From Bog-950 sp964423405 (GTDB taxonomy: Bacteria > Bacteroidota > Bacteroidia > Chitinophagales > LD1): a stretch of 64,000 bases of DNA. The notes under the pieces are model-generated. The model ran no database searches, was not told the DNA's origin, and saw nothing but the letters and a program-made list of their open reading frames with translations. Positions 26,684-35,651 of this stretch are shown here, one piece after another. The stretch is from contig CAYREY010000003.1 in the NCBI GenBank assembly GCA_964423405.1, forward strand, positions 1-64,000, written 5' to 3'. Position 1 is the stretch's first letter. The number at the start of each line of letters is the position of its first letter. The translations under genes were made by a program, and so were the position numbers.

Positions 26684-29440
26684 ATGAGACCCGAAAACGA
26701 GCAAATTCTTTTTATTAAAAATGCTTTTCAAAATATGAAAAGCCCTGAAGACTTCCTTAAACTGCTAAATTATGCCAAACCCATAATTTACGGTATTAAG
26801 TCAGTGCCTTTCGGAATAAAACATCTTCGTTTTCATTCTAATCCGAAAGCCAACAGAAGAAGGTACGTTAGTTTTTCAATTCCCAAAAAAGCGGGTGGAA
26901 TTAGAACCATACATGCGCCTAATAAGGGATTAAAATCAGTTTTGAAGTGCCTAAACATGATTCTTCAATGCGTTTACGAACCTCATAAAGCAGCTACCGG
27001 GTTCGTTTTAGATAAGTCGATTGTCACTAACGCCAAGCAGCATACCGGTAGTCTATACGTTTATAATATCGATTTGAAGGATTTCTTTCCAAGCGTGGAC
27101 CAGGCAAGATTCTGGGGCCGTTTAAAGTATCATCCCTTTAACCTCAATGAGGAAAACAACCGTCTTGATATCGCTAACATAATAGGAGGCTTATGTTTTC
27201 AGGAAATGGAGGTAGAGCGAATCGAAGAAAATGGCAATTGGGTGAAAGTTGTGAAGAACGTTTTGCCTCAAGGAGCACCAACCTCCCCAACGATTACCAA
27301 TATTATTTGCGAACGGCTTGACTTCTATTTAAGCGCAGTAGCCCGGCGTTTTGGCCTTAAATATTCTCGTTATGCCGATGATATTACTTTTTCTTCTATG
27401 CACAACGTTTATCATAAAGACGGGGACTTTATAAAGGAATTGCATAGAATAATTGCGACGCAAGGCTTTCACATTAAAGAAAGCAAAGTACGCTTACAAC
27501 GACCGGGCTACCGCCAGGAAGTAACCGGACTGATTGTGAATGAAAAAGTCAATGTAACGAAACGATACATAAAACGGTTGAGAATGTGCCTTTATCTATG
27601 GGAGCATTATGGCTATATAAAAGCAGAACAAATTTTCATTAAAGATTATATCGGAGATAAGGGCCATCTTATAAAAAGCAAGCCCAATATGGCCAACGTT
27701 ATTTGGGGGAAACTGGAGTACTTGAAGATGGTAAAAGGCACGAAAGACAAAGTATATCTAGGGTTGTCAAGCCGGTTCTCGAAGTTAACCGAAACAAATG
27801 TTCCAGCAAAAGAAACAACTGATTTTAAAGAGGTAGAGAAAGCGAACATTCCCGATACCGTAAGTAAAATAGGCGATCCTCAAAAAGCGGAATGGATTAC
27901 ACCAGAAGAATATGGAAAGGTACTAACGCTTATTAAAGCCGAGGAAGCAGTAAAAATGGAGTATCAAAAGAGCTTTGAACAGGTTTACAATTTAACTGAA
28001 GGTAATTATCAGTATTTTAAAAAGAGTGGAGAACTGATTGCAACAATGAATATTGAAATCTTAGACCAAAGACTTGTAGTCAATAAGTTTCAATTAAGTG
28101 ATTTAGAAGGTCTTCCAGATTCAGTTAAAACTGCTCAGAATTTTGAGGAAAGATTAAATAGCCAGGTGTTGTGTCCTAATCGAGGTTTAATAAACAACAA
28201 GGCGATTGTTGAGTTGGCTATATTGGAAAATTTCGGAAACGCTTTTGCCGGAATTTTTAGGAAAATTGAAGAACCCGCGAATCCAACAAACTCAAAAATC
28301 AAGGTACTAATTATTCATACTGATAAAAGGACAGATACGTTAAGAAAAGATATTACCCTCCGCAAGGGAACACTTGTCCCTTATGAAGGGGAATTGGAAA
28401 ATTCCGTTGAATCCAGCTTGAGTCAGCAACACAATCCTCTCAATACGTTGAATGTTTTGAAACTGTTTCACGACAACAATAGCTATTTAAAATACACAAC
28501 TCACAGTTGGGAATTTGGAATTGACGAATCAGATGACAATTACTATAACTATAGGAATTACAGCGATTTTATTGGTAAGGCATTAGGCCAATGGAATAAA
28601 ATCAAAAGAAAATACAAAAAATGGAATGCTGTTGACAAAAAGTTTGACTACACTATCCCGCCAAGCCTTTGGGAAAAAATAGAATTATTTCTCCTTTCAA
28701 CCGATTTTAAACGACTCGGAAAAGATGGACACTTAGCTAAACCTGTTGGCTGGGGCAAACACCATGTTCAATTTGGTTGGTCCAGCATTGAATTATCTGA
28801 ATGGGCAAAGTCCAATCCCAACGAAAATCCATTAAAATTTCCTTTACCCACCGAAAAGCAACTCGAGATTAACGGAAGAAAACTATACAGTTTTAAAGAT
28901 ATAACTATACTTTTTAAAAGCGAGATTGAGTTTAGAGAAGATACAAATCATTTTTACAATTTAATTCTTCGTTTATGGGAGGACGTTTGGCATTTCGATA
29001 TTAAATTAAATTCCGAAGAACTTGAAAAACTTAAGGGAGTTTCATTGTTCACCGAAACTCAAAGAATTGAATCTGGTCTTAATAAAATTTTTGAGTCGTT
29101 TATCCAAGGTGGACGAACTACTTTCAACGAAGCGATAATACAGCGGAGTGATATCTTAATTGATCCTTATACAAATCCATATCAAGAAATTAGAATTACT
29201 CAAGTAGGTAGTTTTAGCGTTAGAAACCCCAAGGACTCTAACCTAGACGGCAACTCTGGTGATTTTGTAGACATCAAAAGATTATTCAACAGCCTATGTG
29301 ATTGGTCAGTTGAATCTAAATTTGGTGACGGAAAAGCATATAGGTTAAGTTATCTTGACATTGCGAACGGGCCTTTTATTGAAGAAATCGATGTGTCTTC
29401 TGTAAGAGGATTTACTCATGTTTTAAAATTTTACCTATGA
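26684..29440 (+). CDS. Retron reverse transcriptase with a ~560-aa C-terminal extension
   Basis: In this 918-aa protein, residues 1-350 form a retron RT: the retron-specific NAxxH motif at 116-120, catalytic DLKDFF near 130, motif B LPQGAPTSP near 194, YADD at 230-233 and the VTG motif at 280-282. The preceding msr-msd RNA supports this. Residues about 360-918 are an extension I do not recognise, rich in aromatic and charged residues, with no visible nuclease, protease or membrane motif. Typical retron RTs are 300-400 aa, so the effector is probably fused. The gene ends with an ATGA overlap into a receiver-like gene. Confidence 0.9.
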   Translation: MRPENEQILFIKNAFQNMKSPEDFLKLLNYAKPIIYGIKSVPFGIKHLRFHSNPKANRRRYVSFSIPKKAGGIRTIHAPNKGLKSVLKCLNMILQCVYEPHKAATGFVLDKSIVTNAKQHTGSLYVYNIDLKDFFPSVDQARFWGRLKYHPFNLNEENNRLDIANIIGGLCFQEMEVERIEENGNWVKVVKNVLPQGAPTSPTITNIICERLDFYLSAVARRFGLKYSRYADDITFSSMHNVYHKDGDFIKELHRIIATQGFHIKESKVRLQRPGYRQEVTGLIVNEKVNVTKRYIKRLRMCLYLWEHYGYIKAEQIFIKDYIGDKGHLIKSKPNMANVIWGKLEYLKMVKGTKDKVYLGLSSRFSKLTETNVPAKETTDFKEVEKANIPDTVSKIGDPQKAEWITPEEYGKVLTLIKAEEAVKMEYQKSFEQVYNLTEGNYQYFKKSGELIATMNIEILDQRLVVNKFQLSDLEGLPDSVKTAQNFEERLNSQVLCPNRGLINNKAIVELAILENFGNAFAGIFRKIEEPANPTNSKIKVLIIHTDKRTDTLRKDITLRKGTLVPYEGELENSVESSLSQQHNPLNTLNVLKLFHDNNSYLKYTTHSWEFGIDESDDNYYNYRNYSDFIGKALGQWNKIKRKYKKWNAVDKKFDYTIPPSLWEKIELFLLSTDFKRLGKDGHLAKPVGWGKHHVQFGWSSIELSEWAKSNPNENPLKFPLPTEKQLEINGRKLYSFKDITILFKSEIEFREDTNHFYNLILRLWEDVWHFDIKLNSEELEKLKGVSLFTETQRIESGLNKIFESFIQGGRTTFNEAIIQRSDILIDPYTNPYQEIRITQVGSFSVRNPKDSNLDGNSGDFVDIKRLFNSLCDWSVESKFGDGKAYRLSYLDIANGPFIEEIDVSSVRGFTHVLKFYL

Positions 29441-30123
29441 AAACGATTGCTCTAATAGATGATCGAAAATCCAGACAAGAAATTTATAGTGAAAGCATTG
29501 TTCAGGCACTTGCTCATTCCAACTTGGACAACATTCAAGGATCACGGTTGATAGGGTTTAACGACAACATGAATAAACTGGAAACCTCAATTTTTGACAA
29601 CTACAAGGTTATTATTATTCACAGATCCTTTCTTTTGCAATCTTACAGACTTGCTTTAAAAGATTATATCGAAAAGACGGAAAAGTACTTGGTGTTATTT
29701 TCTGGTGGAACTCCGGCAACGGTATTAAATGACAGAGTGCTTTCTATCAATTCCAAGGATTTATACTCGCATAAACTATATACATTTTTAGAAAATTCAA
29801 TCAATAGCAGCATACCTAATCTACAGATTCTTGCGTTTGGAGCGAGATGGAAATTAAACTTACTCTACGGGTTGGTGGATAAAATTCAGAATTATCTAGC
29901 TCAAAATGCAGAAAAAAATGTCCCCATAAGCGTCATTAAACAGCATGTGGGGTATACATCATCTTTCCGCGATTTTTTCCCAAATAGCAAAGTCTTAGCG
30001 GAGTTTGAATCCATTTCCTCTGGAGAGATAATCAATAGCAACAAACAACTTTCCTTGATATTAAATGAATTGACACTAATTATTAATATCGAAATTCAAT
30101 CAGATGAAACCTTTACTAATTGA
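29437..30123 (+). CDS. Degenerate receiver-like protein, retron operon
   Basis: This 228-aa protein starts with IALIDDRKS, the acidic pocket of a receiver domain. However, the strand that should carry the phospho-Asp reads VIIIHRSF, with His in that place, and the next strand is LVLFSGGTP. It is probably an unphosphorylatable pseudo-receiver (1-120) with a helical C-terminal part that may bind DNA or protein. It overlaps the RT gene by 4 bases and the next gene by 20, so the three are tightly coupled. Confidence 0.65.
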   Translation: MKTIALIDDRKSRQEIYSESIVQALAHSNLDNIQGSRLIGFNDNMNKLETSIFDNYKVIIIHRSFLLQSYRLALKDYIEKTEKYLVLFSGGTPATVLNDRVLSINSKDLYSHKLYTFLENSINSSIPNLQILAFGARWKLNLLYGLVDKIQNYLAQNAEKNVPISVIKQHVGYTSSFRDFFPNSKVLAEFESISSGEIINSNKQLSLILNELTLIINIEIQSDETFTN

Positions 30124-31813
30124 TTCGACAGATAGTAGGTACGGCGGCTTACTAAAATGGGAAAACAGCGTTTCTATTGGCTACAAGTATCCTGAAGAAT
30201 CGGATTTAAAGGGCGATTTTTCAAATATTGATACTTTTATTAGCAATGGTCCCGCCAGCATTATTTCGCAGATAGCTTCCTGCGATTTCGAATACTACAT
30301 CATTCCGCTTTCCTTAACGAATACATTATTAGATTTTTCCGGAATTAGGCTGGCACAACATATAAGACTCACTAAGAGCCTAGAGGAAAAAAGATTGTTT
30401 CCTATAATTTTTGTTAGCTGGATTAATCCAATGCACGTCATCAAATTAGCTGAAGCAGGAGAAATAATTACTGCATCAGGTAATTATTTCTGCAAACCAA
30501 CTAGAGATGCAATTGAGAATGCAATTAGCATGGGATTATTGCCCTGTAAGCAGGCTACTGATAAAATTAAAATCTCAATTCATAACCAATCAAACTCTCA
30601 CCATTCCATAGCCAATGAGTGGTCGATTCTTACTCTATCGCAATCGCTAGGCATCAGCGAAAAATTAAAAGAAACAACAGATTACTTCGAGGCTCAATTA
30701 TATTTTAAATATCTGTTAACCAATTTTGACAACAATGTAAATACGCCTCGCAACATTCCGCAATTGAATCGCACTGGAGAGAAGAAGAGGATCCTTTATA
30801 TTGACGATGAATACAAAAAGGGCTGGGAGGAAATATTTGGTGCTTTTTTCTCAGGTCAGTCGAATATTAACTTTAAGTGTTTTGAGCCAACTAAGGATTT
30901 TACGGACTTTGAAACTTCGGACGACCTCATCGTTGAAATCGTCAAATTTGTAAGAAATTTTGACCCGGACATTGTTCTTCTTGATTTGCGATTGCATGAC
31001 CAAGACTTCGAGCCAAACAGAGCAGCAAATGAAATGACCGGATTAAAAATCCTCAAGGAAATTAAGGATAAGATTAATCCTGGCATCCAAATTATTGTCA
31101 TTACTGCTTCAAATAAAGTTTGGAACTTAATCGAACTTCAAAATTCAGGAATGGACTTTTTTGTTCTAAAAAATTCACCTGAAATAAATTCGGGTACTCA
31201 ATCTATTGACCATTTTTTTTATCAATTTCAGGAAGTCTTAGAACAAGCTTTCAAGAAATCATTCATTAAGGGATTAATATCTTCCTTATTAAAAATCAAA
31301 ACGAAACTGTCAATAGTAAATGAGCCTGAAAATCCAGAATATAACAAGCTGATTGCTTATTTGAAATCCCAAATCAATGTAGGAATCTCAATGCTGGGTC
31401 TAATTAATCCTCAAAAATCAGTTACGCTTGATATTGCCTTCTTAACATTTTATAATTTTCTTGAAAGTTTTAAAGGATACTATTTGCAGTATGACAAAAG
31501 CGACTACCGATATTATTTAGGCTTTGACAAAATTATAGTTCATAGATACTCTTATGACAAAGGTCTGAAAGATGATGGGGAATTTGTTGCGAAGGATACA
31601 TATGACAAACCTAGTTGGAGTTGCTTTCTAACTGCTCTTTTTTTCGATTATTTTAAGGTTATAAAAAGCCCTTACCAAGAAGCTGGTTCATTGAAGCAAC
31701 TACAAAAATGGCGAAATGATTATATCCACTCAACCAAACGATTTTTCGACAAAAGTGAATTGACAATAATAATCTCTATTTGCGTAAGGGCATGTGACGC
31801 TATAAAAGAGTGA
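30104..31813 (+). CDS. Receiver-domain protein with C-terminal HEPN-like motif, retron operon
   Basis: This is a 569-aa protein. Residues about 225-360 form a canonical receiver domain: ILYIDDE, the phospho-Asp in VLLDLRL, Thr/Ser in VITAS and Lys in VLKNS. The N-terminal 200 residues look like a second, diverged receiver-like segment. The C-terminal helical region (about 380-569) ends with WRNDYIHS near residue 538, an RX4H motif like those of the two HEPN-like proteins in this regulon. I infer phosphorylation-controlled HEPN effector activity. Shared promoter copy 6 starts directly after its stop codon. Confidence 0.75.
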   Translation: MKPLLIDSTDSRYGGLLKWENSVSIGYKYPEESDLKGDFSNIDTFISNGPASIISQIASCDFEYYIIPLSLTNTLLDFSGIRLAQHIRLTKSLEEKRLFPIIFVSWINPMHVIKLAEAGEIITASGNYFCKPTRDAIENAISMGLLPCKQATDKIKISIHNQSNSHHSIANEWSILTLSQSLGISEKLKETTDYFEAQLYFKYLLTNFDNNVNTPRNIPQLNRTGEKKRILYIDDEYKKGWEEIFGAFFSGQSNINFKCFEPTKDFTDFETSDDLIVEIVKFVRNFDPDIVLLDLRLHDQDFEPNRAANEMTGLKILKEIKDKINPGIQIIVITASNKVWNLIELQNSGMDFFVLKNSPEINSGTQSIDHFFYQFQEVLEQAFKKSFIKGLISSLLKIKTKLSIVNEPENPEYNKLIAYLKSQINVGISMLGLINPQKSVTLDIAFLTFYNFLESFKGYYLQYDKSDYRYYLGFDKIIVHRYSYDKGLKDDGEFVAKDTYDKPSWSCFLTALFFDYFKVIKSPYQEAGSLKQLQKWRNDYIHSTKRFFDKSELTIIISICVRACDAIKE

Positions 31814-31849
31814 AATGCAAATAGATTGCACTGAATTAATGTTTGTTTG
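31814..31849 (+). promoter_or_regulatory. Shared operator-promoter element, copy 6 (helicase 2 operon)
   Basis: AATGCAAATAGATTGCA (31814-31830), then 13 nt, then TGTTTG (31844-31849). It directly follows the stop codon of the upstream gene. The helicase ATG at 31868 lies 18 nt downstream. Confidence 0.82.
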
Positions 31850-31867
31850 TCAAAATTTTATGTCCTT

Positions 31868-34072
31868 ATGGATATCTTAAACTTCTTTCCTGATATTAAT
31901 CTCTCCAGCGACCAAAAAGTCGCATTGGGAAAACTGGAGACATTTCTTTCAGGGAACAGCCATGTGTTCATGCTAAAAGGTTACGCCGGAAGCGGCAAGA
32001 CAACCATCCTTAAAGGCCTGGTAGATTATTTAATCTCCATTGAAAGACCTGTCTGTTTGATGGCACCCACAGGAAGAGCGGCTAAAGTAATCCGCGAAAA
32101 AACCGGAGAGGAAGCTTATACGATTCACAAGTGTATTTACAACTACAATGCACTGGTAGAAGTTGAGGCAAAAAATGAAAATGAGGAAACCAGCTTCTAT
32201 TACGCTTACAAGATTCGTAACAGCGACGATGTTGCCAACAAGATATTTATTGTTGATGAGTCTTCAATGATTTCTGACACATTTAGCCAGGGCGAATTTT
32301 TTAGATTTGGAACAGGCCATCTGCTTGCTGATCTGATTCAATATTCCCGCGTTAAAGAATTAACCAGTAATACCAAAATTATCTTTGTTGGTGATCCGGC
32401 GCAGTTACCGCCGGTTGGCGACAATTCATCAAAGGCCTTTGACAAAACTTATCTGGCTGAGAAATTCGGCTTAATGTCCGAGGATGTAGAAATGAAAGAA
32501 GTTAAAAGATATGGCAGTGAAAGCGGCATTATGAGAGTCGCAGCAAGATTACGTAAGTCACTTACCTCTGGATACTTTAATAACTTTAATCTCAAACCAA
32601 ATGAAGTTGACATCTTAAACCCTTCATACGAGGAGTTCCTGGGCATATATGGCAAAGTCAATGAGAGAAAAATAATCGTTGCATACAAAAATGAAACCTG
32701 TAAGGAATTGAATGCCGAAATACGGGAACTAAAGTACGGTTCCAAAGAACTTCCCATGCAAAAGGGAGACATTGTAATAATAGGGGCCAACAACTACAGA
32801 AAAGATATAATGAACGGTGAGTTCGCCGTGGTGAATGAGGTAGACTCGGTTTCTACAGACCGTGAAATACCTTTGCGCGGAAAAAAACCGGTACTGTTGA
32901 AATGGAGAAATGTTGAATTGGTTTTTCCAGATGGAGAGACAAGCGGGAAAGTAGTAAGTGGTAAAATGCTGGACAATTTTCTGATAGGAGAAAATTTCCT
33001 TAAACCCGAGGAGATGCAGGCCATCTATGTAGATTTTAAGAACAGGCATCCCAACCTAAAACCAAAAACCGATGAATTTAAAGACGCCATCATAAATGAC
33101 CCATATTTCAATCCTATAATGCTGAAATATGGTTATGCCGTGACCTGTCACAAGGCACAAGGCGGTGAATGGCCTCATGTCTTTACCATTTGGGACCATG
33201 ATTTGCGGGAAGGTTATGATTGTTTCCATGACCCGCAAGGCAAATCGGGCAAAACCAATCAAAATTTTTACAGATGGTCTTATACTGCTGTAACCAGAGC
33301 ATCTGAAAAGTTATACGCAATAAACCCACCGCATTTCAACTCGTACTCCACTATGGCTTTTACAGATGAAGCTGTATTGAAGAGTTTAACGGAATTAACT
33401 GGGGCAAATCATCAGCCACAGGAAATAGAATTAGATGATTCAATCCTATTAAGTCTTAACAAATATGGGTTGCTTGAGCAGAATTTGGCTATACAGGATC
33501 ATTTTATAAAGGTAATGAACATGGTCTGCCAAAACAATATTGAAGTAATCGGTTGGGAAAAAGTAGTATACGAGGTTAGATACTATTTTAAGCGGGAAGC
33601 GAATACTGCCGCCGTGAAAACCTGGATAGATGGGAATAGCAAATTCAACGGAAAATTTCTGGAAATCCCAGCAGGAACCAATTCAAAAGAGCTTGTGAAG
33701 GAAATCGCAACTCTCATTTCTGCATTGCCGAATGTTTCTATTAAAAGGAACTCATCTGAAACAATTATCACTAAATTAGAATTTGATGCGGAAGTAGAAG
33801 AAAAACTACCGTTTACACGAACTCTTTTTGAAGATATATCGGAAGCAATTGCTGAGTATGGAATATCCATTGAAGAAATAAATCATCAGCAATATAAAGA
33901 ACGTTATACGTTTGTCAGAAATGGCGAGAAAGCCGAAATTGATTTTGAATATAATCAACAGGGCTTCTTCGGCAGGGTAATGCCCTTGACTAAAAAATGC
34001 AACAGCGAAATTTTACTTTTAGATATTAAAGTAGCTGTTCAAAAACTTAAACAAGAAGCATATGCCGGCTAA
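31868..34072 (+). CDS. RecD/Pif1-like superfamily 1 helicase, copy 2
   Basis: This is a 734-aa protein from the ATG at 31868; the TTG at 31847 lies inside the promoter hexamer. Motifs are Walker A GYAGSGKTT, Ia APTGRAAKVI, Walker B FIVDESSMIS, GDPAQLPPVGD, VTCHKAQGGEW and YTAVTRASEK. A C-terminal extension of about 220 aa past the motor is absent from the shorter paralogue at 23931. It overlaps the next gene by 11 bases. It is probably a 5' to 3' DNA helicase. Its role may be to process or expose DNA for the retron or kinase modules, but this is inference. Confidence 0.88.
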   Translation: MDILNFFPDINLSSDQKVALGKLETFLSGNSHVFMLKGYAGSGKTTILKGLVDYLISIERPVCLMAPTGRAAKVIREKTGEEAYTIHKCIYNYNALVEVEAKNENEETSFYYAYKIRNSDDVANKIFIVDESSMISDTFSQGEFFRFGTGHLLADLIQYSRVKELTSNTKIIFVGDPAQLPPVGDNSSKAFDKTYLAEKFGLMSEDVEMKEVKRYGSESGIMRVAARLRKSLTSGYFNNFNLKPNEVDILNPSYEEFLGIYGKVNERKIIVAYKNETCKELNAEIRELKYGSKELPMQKGDIVIIGANNYRKDIMNGEFAVVNEVDSVSTDREIPLRGKKPVLLKWRNVELVFPDGETSGKVVSGKMLDNFLIGENFLKPEEMQAIYVDFKNRHPNLKPKTDEFKDAIINDPYFNPIMLKYGYAVTCHKAQGGEWPHVFTIWDHDLREGYDCFHDPQGKSGKTNQNFYRWSYTAVTRASEKLYAINPPHFNSYSTMAFTDEAVLKSLTELTGANHQPQEIELDDSILLSLNKYGLLEQNLAIQDHFIKVMNMVCQNNIEVIGWEKVVYEVRYYFKREANTAAVKTWIDGNSKFNGKFLEIPAGTNSKELVKEIATLISALPNVSIKRNSSETIITKLEFDAEVEEKLPFTRTLFEDISEAIAEYGISIEEINHQQYKERYTFVRNGEKAEIDFEYNQQGFFGRVMPLTKKCNSEILLLDIKVAVQKLKQEAYAG

Positions 34073-35651
34073 AGAGATAAAAGAATTACGAAAGTCAGGG
34101 AAACTCGACGAAGCCTATGCGCTTGCAATTAAGGAATTTGACGAGGCAAATGTGCCCACGCAAATTGTTAATTCGAAAAATGGTGAAACGATTAACGTAG
34201 AGCCAAACCTACTTTGGCAAAAGAGAAATTTAAGCTGGGTCTACTACGATTATATAAAGTTAAGCTGCGAACCAGCAAAGTTTGAGGATTTCAAAACCAA
34301 CCTCAAGAAAATAGTTGAGCTTAACTTACCGGAAGATGAAAAAATTCTTTTTGATCAGCTTGCCTGGCAGATTGGCAAAATGCTTTTTGCTATAGGATTT
34401 AAGCAGCCAAAATTTGGTGAAGCCGTTTTTCAACCGGATTCTAATCGAGTTCATGCAGACGAACTATTCGAAATTGCAAAGAAACTGTCCTTCACAAAGC
34501 TTTCAGAAGCATATAGTTTTCTTTTCAAGGCTTTTCATACAGCGTTTAAGCTTTCCCAACAATACGTTCAATTTGTAGATTGGTGGGGTCTTGAAAATTT
34601 TCGAAAAGAAGATTTTGAAAAAGAAAAATTACCGAATGGTAAAGATGTAATGTCTATCGCTGAACAGGCCTACATAGCCTATGCAAAGCATTTGTTACCC
34701 GAGAAGTCGAGCAGTTCTCAATTGGTAAATCCGGACAAAATAAAGGAGTTTATACCCAAGCTCGATAAAGTAATTGACGATCACCCAGAATTTCAATACC
34801 CTCCCTATTTTAAGGCCAAGCTACTTCTTGCTCTCGGTGATAAGGAACACATGCTATCAGCCTTGCTTCCCTTTGCAAGGAAAAAAATGAATGACTTTTG
34901 GGTATGGGAAGTTTTAAGTGAAGCAGTTAGTGCTGAGGACCAAATTCTATCCTGCTATTGCCGGGCATTACTATGCAGAACCCAAGAAGAGTTTTTAATC
35001 GGCATCCGACAAAGAATAGCAGCCTTGCTTATTAGAAAAGAACTTTATTCAGAGGCAAAAAATGAAATAGAATTACTAGTAGCCGCAAGAACCGAGAAAA
35101 ACTTTAAAATTCCCGCGCCGGTTTCAAATTGGATGCAACAGGATTGGTTTAAGAACGCTGCTGCCGCAGACAATAACACAGAATTTTACAAAAGGCATCA
35201 GGATGCCGCTGAAGGATTATTATTCTCAGATTATCCGGAAGAGGAAATTGTGGTTGATTTTGTAAATACGGACAAAAAAATATTAAACTTCGTTTCGACG
35301 GATGAACGCTCAGGTTTTTTTAAATATGATCGTTTCGCAACAGATGTAAATATTGGAGACGTATTGAATGTTCGTTTCAAAGAAAAGAAACCAGAGGGGT
35401 TGCAGCAAATTTATTCGGTCTCCAAATCCACAGTACCTGGCGCTGCCGGTTCTTTATTGAAAACGATTTCCGGCAAAGTAAGAATTGGGGAGGGGAAGAA
35501 CTTTGGGTTTGTTGAAAATGTATACATCCACCCAGCAACTATAAAAACTTTGAATCTCTCCAACGGACTTCAAATAAAAGGCACTGCGTTGAAGACCTAT
35601 AACTCAGAGAAAAAAGAGTGGGGCTGGAAGTTATTTAAGGTCGAACCCTAA
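34062..35651 (+). CDS. Helical-repeat protein with OB/cold-shock-like C-terminus
   Basis: This 529-aa soluble protein has residues about 1-390 as helical repeats resembling TPR-type pairs, for example the LRKSGKLDEAYALA helix pair at the start. Residues about 400-529 are beta-rich, with two stretches of OB or cold-shock type (SGFFKYDRFA; GKNFGFVENVYIH). Such folds bind nucleic acid. Proteins of similar layout have been described next to helicases in NTP-dependent conflict systems, but I cannot assign a family with certainty. It is translationally coupled to helicase 2. Confidence 0.7.
   Translation: MPAKEIKELRKSGKLDEAYALAIKEFDEANVPTQIVNSKNGETINVEPNLLWQKRNLSWVYYDYIKLSCEPAKFEDFKTNLKKIVELNLPEDEKILFDQLAWQIGKMLFAIGFKQPKFGEAVFQPDSNRVHADELFEIAKKLSFTKLSEAYSFLFKAFHTAFKLSQQYVQFVDWWGLENFRKEDFEKEKLPNGKDVMSIAEQAYIAYAKHLLPEKSSSSQLVNPDKIKEFIPKLDKVIDDHPEFQYPPYFKAKLLLALGDKEHMLSALLPFARKKMNDFWVWEVLSEAVSAEDQILSCYCRALLCRTQEEFLIGIRQRIAALLIRKELYSEAKNEIELLVAARTEKNFKIPAPVSNWMQQDWFKNAAAADNNTEFYKRHQDAAEGLLFSDYPEEEIVVDFVNTDKKILNFVSTDERSGFFKYDRFATDVNIGDVLNVRFKEKKPEGLQQIYSVSKSTVPGAAGSLLKTISGKVRIGEGKNFGFVENVYIHPATIKTLNLSNGLQIKGTALKTYNSEKKEWGWKLFKVEP

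Noticed and set aside
26684..29440. Group II intron or diversity-generating retroelement RT
   Set aside because: NAxxH and VTG motifs, the upstream a1/a2-bounded ncRNA and the absence of maturase or template repeats favour a retron.
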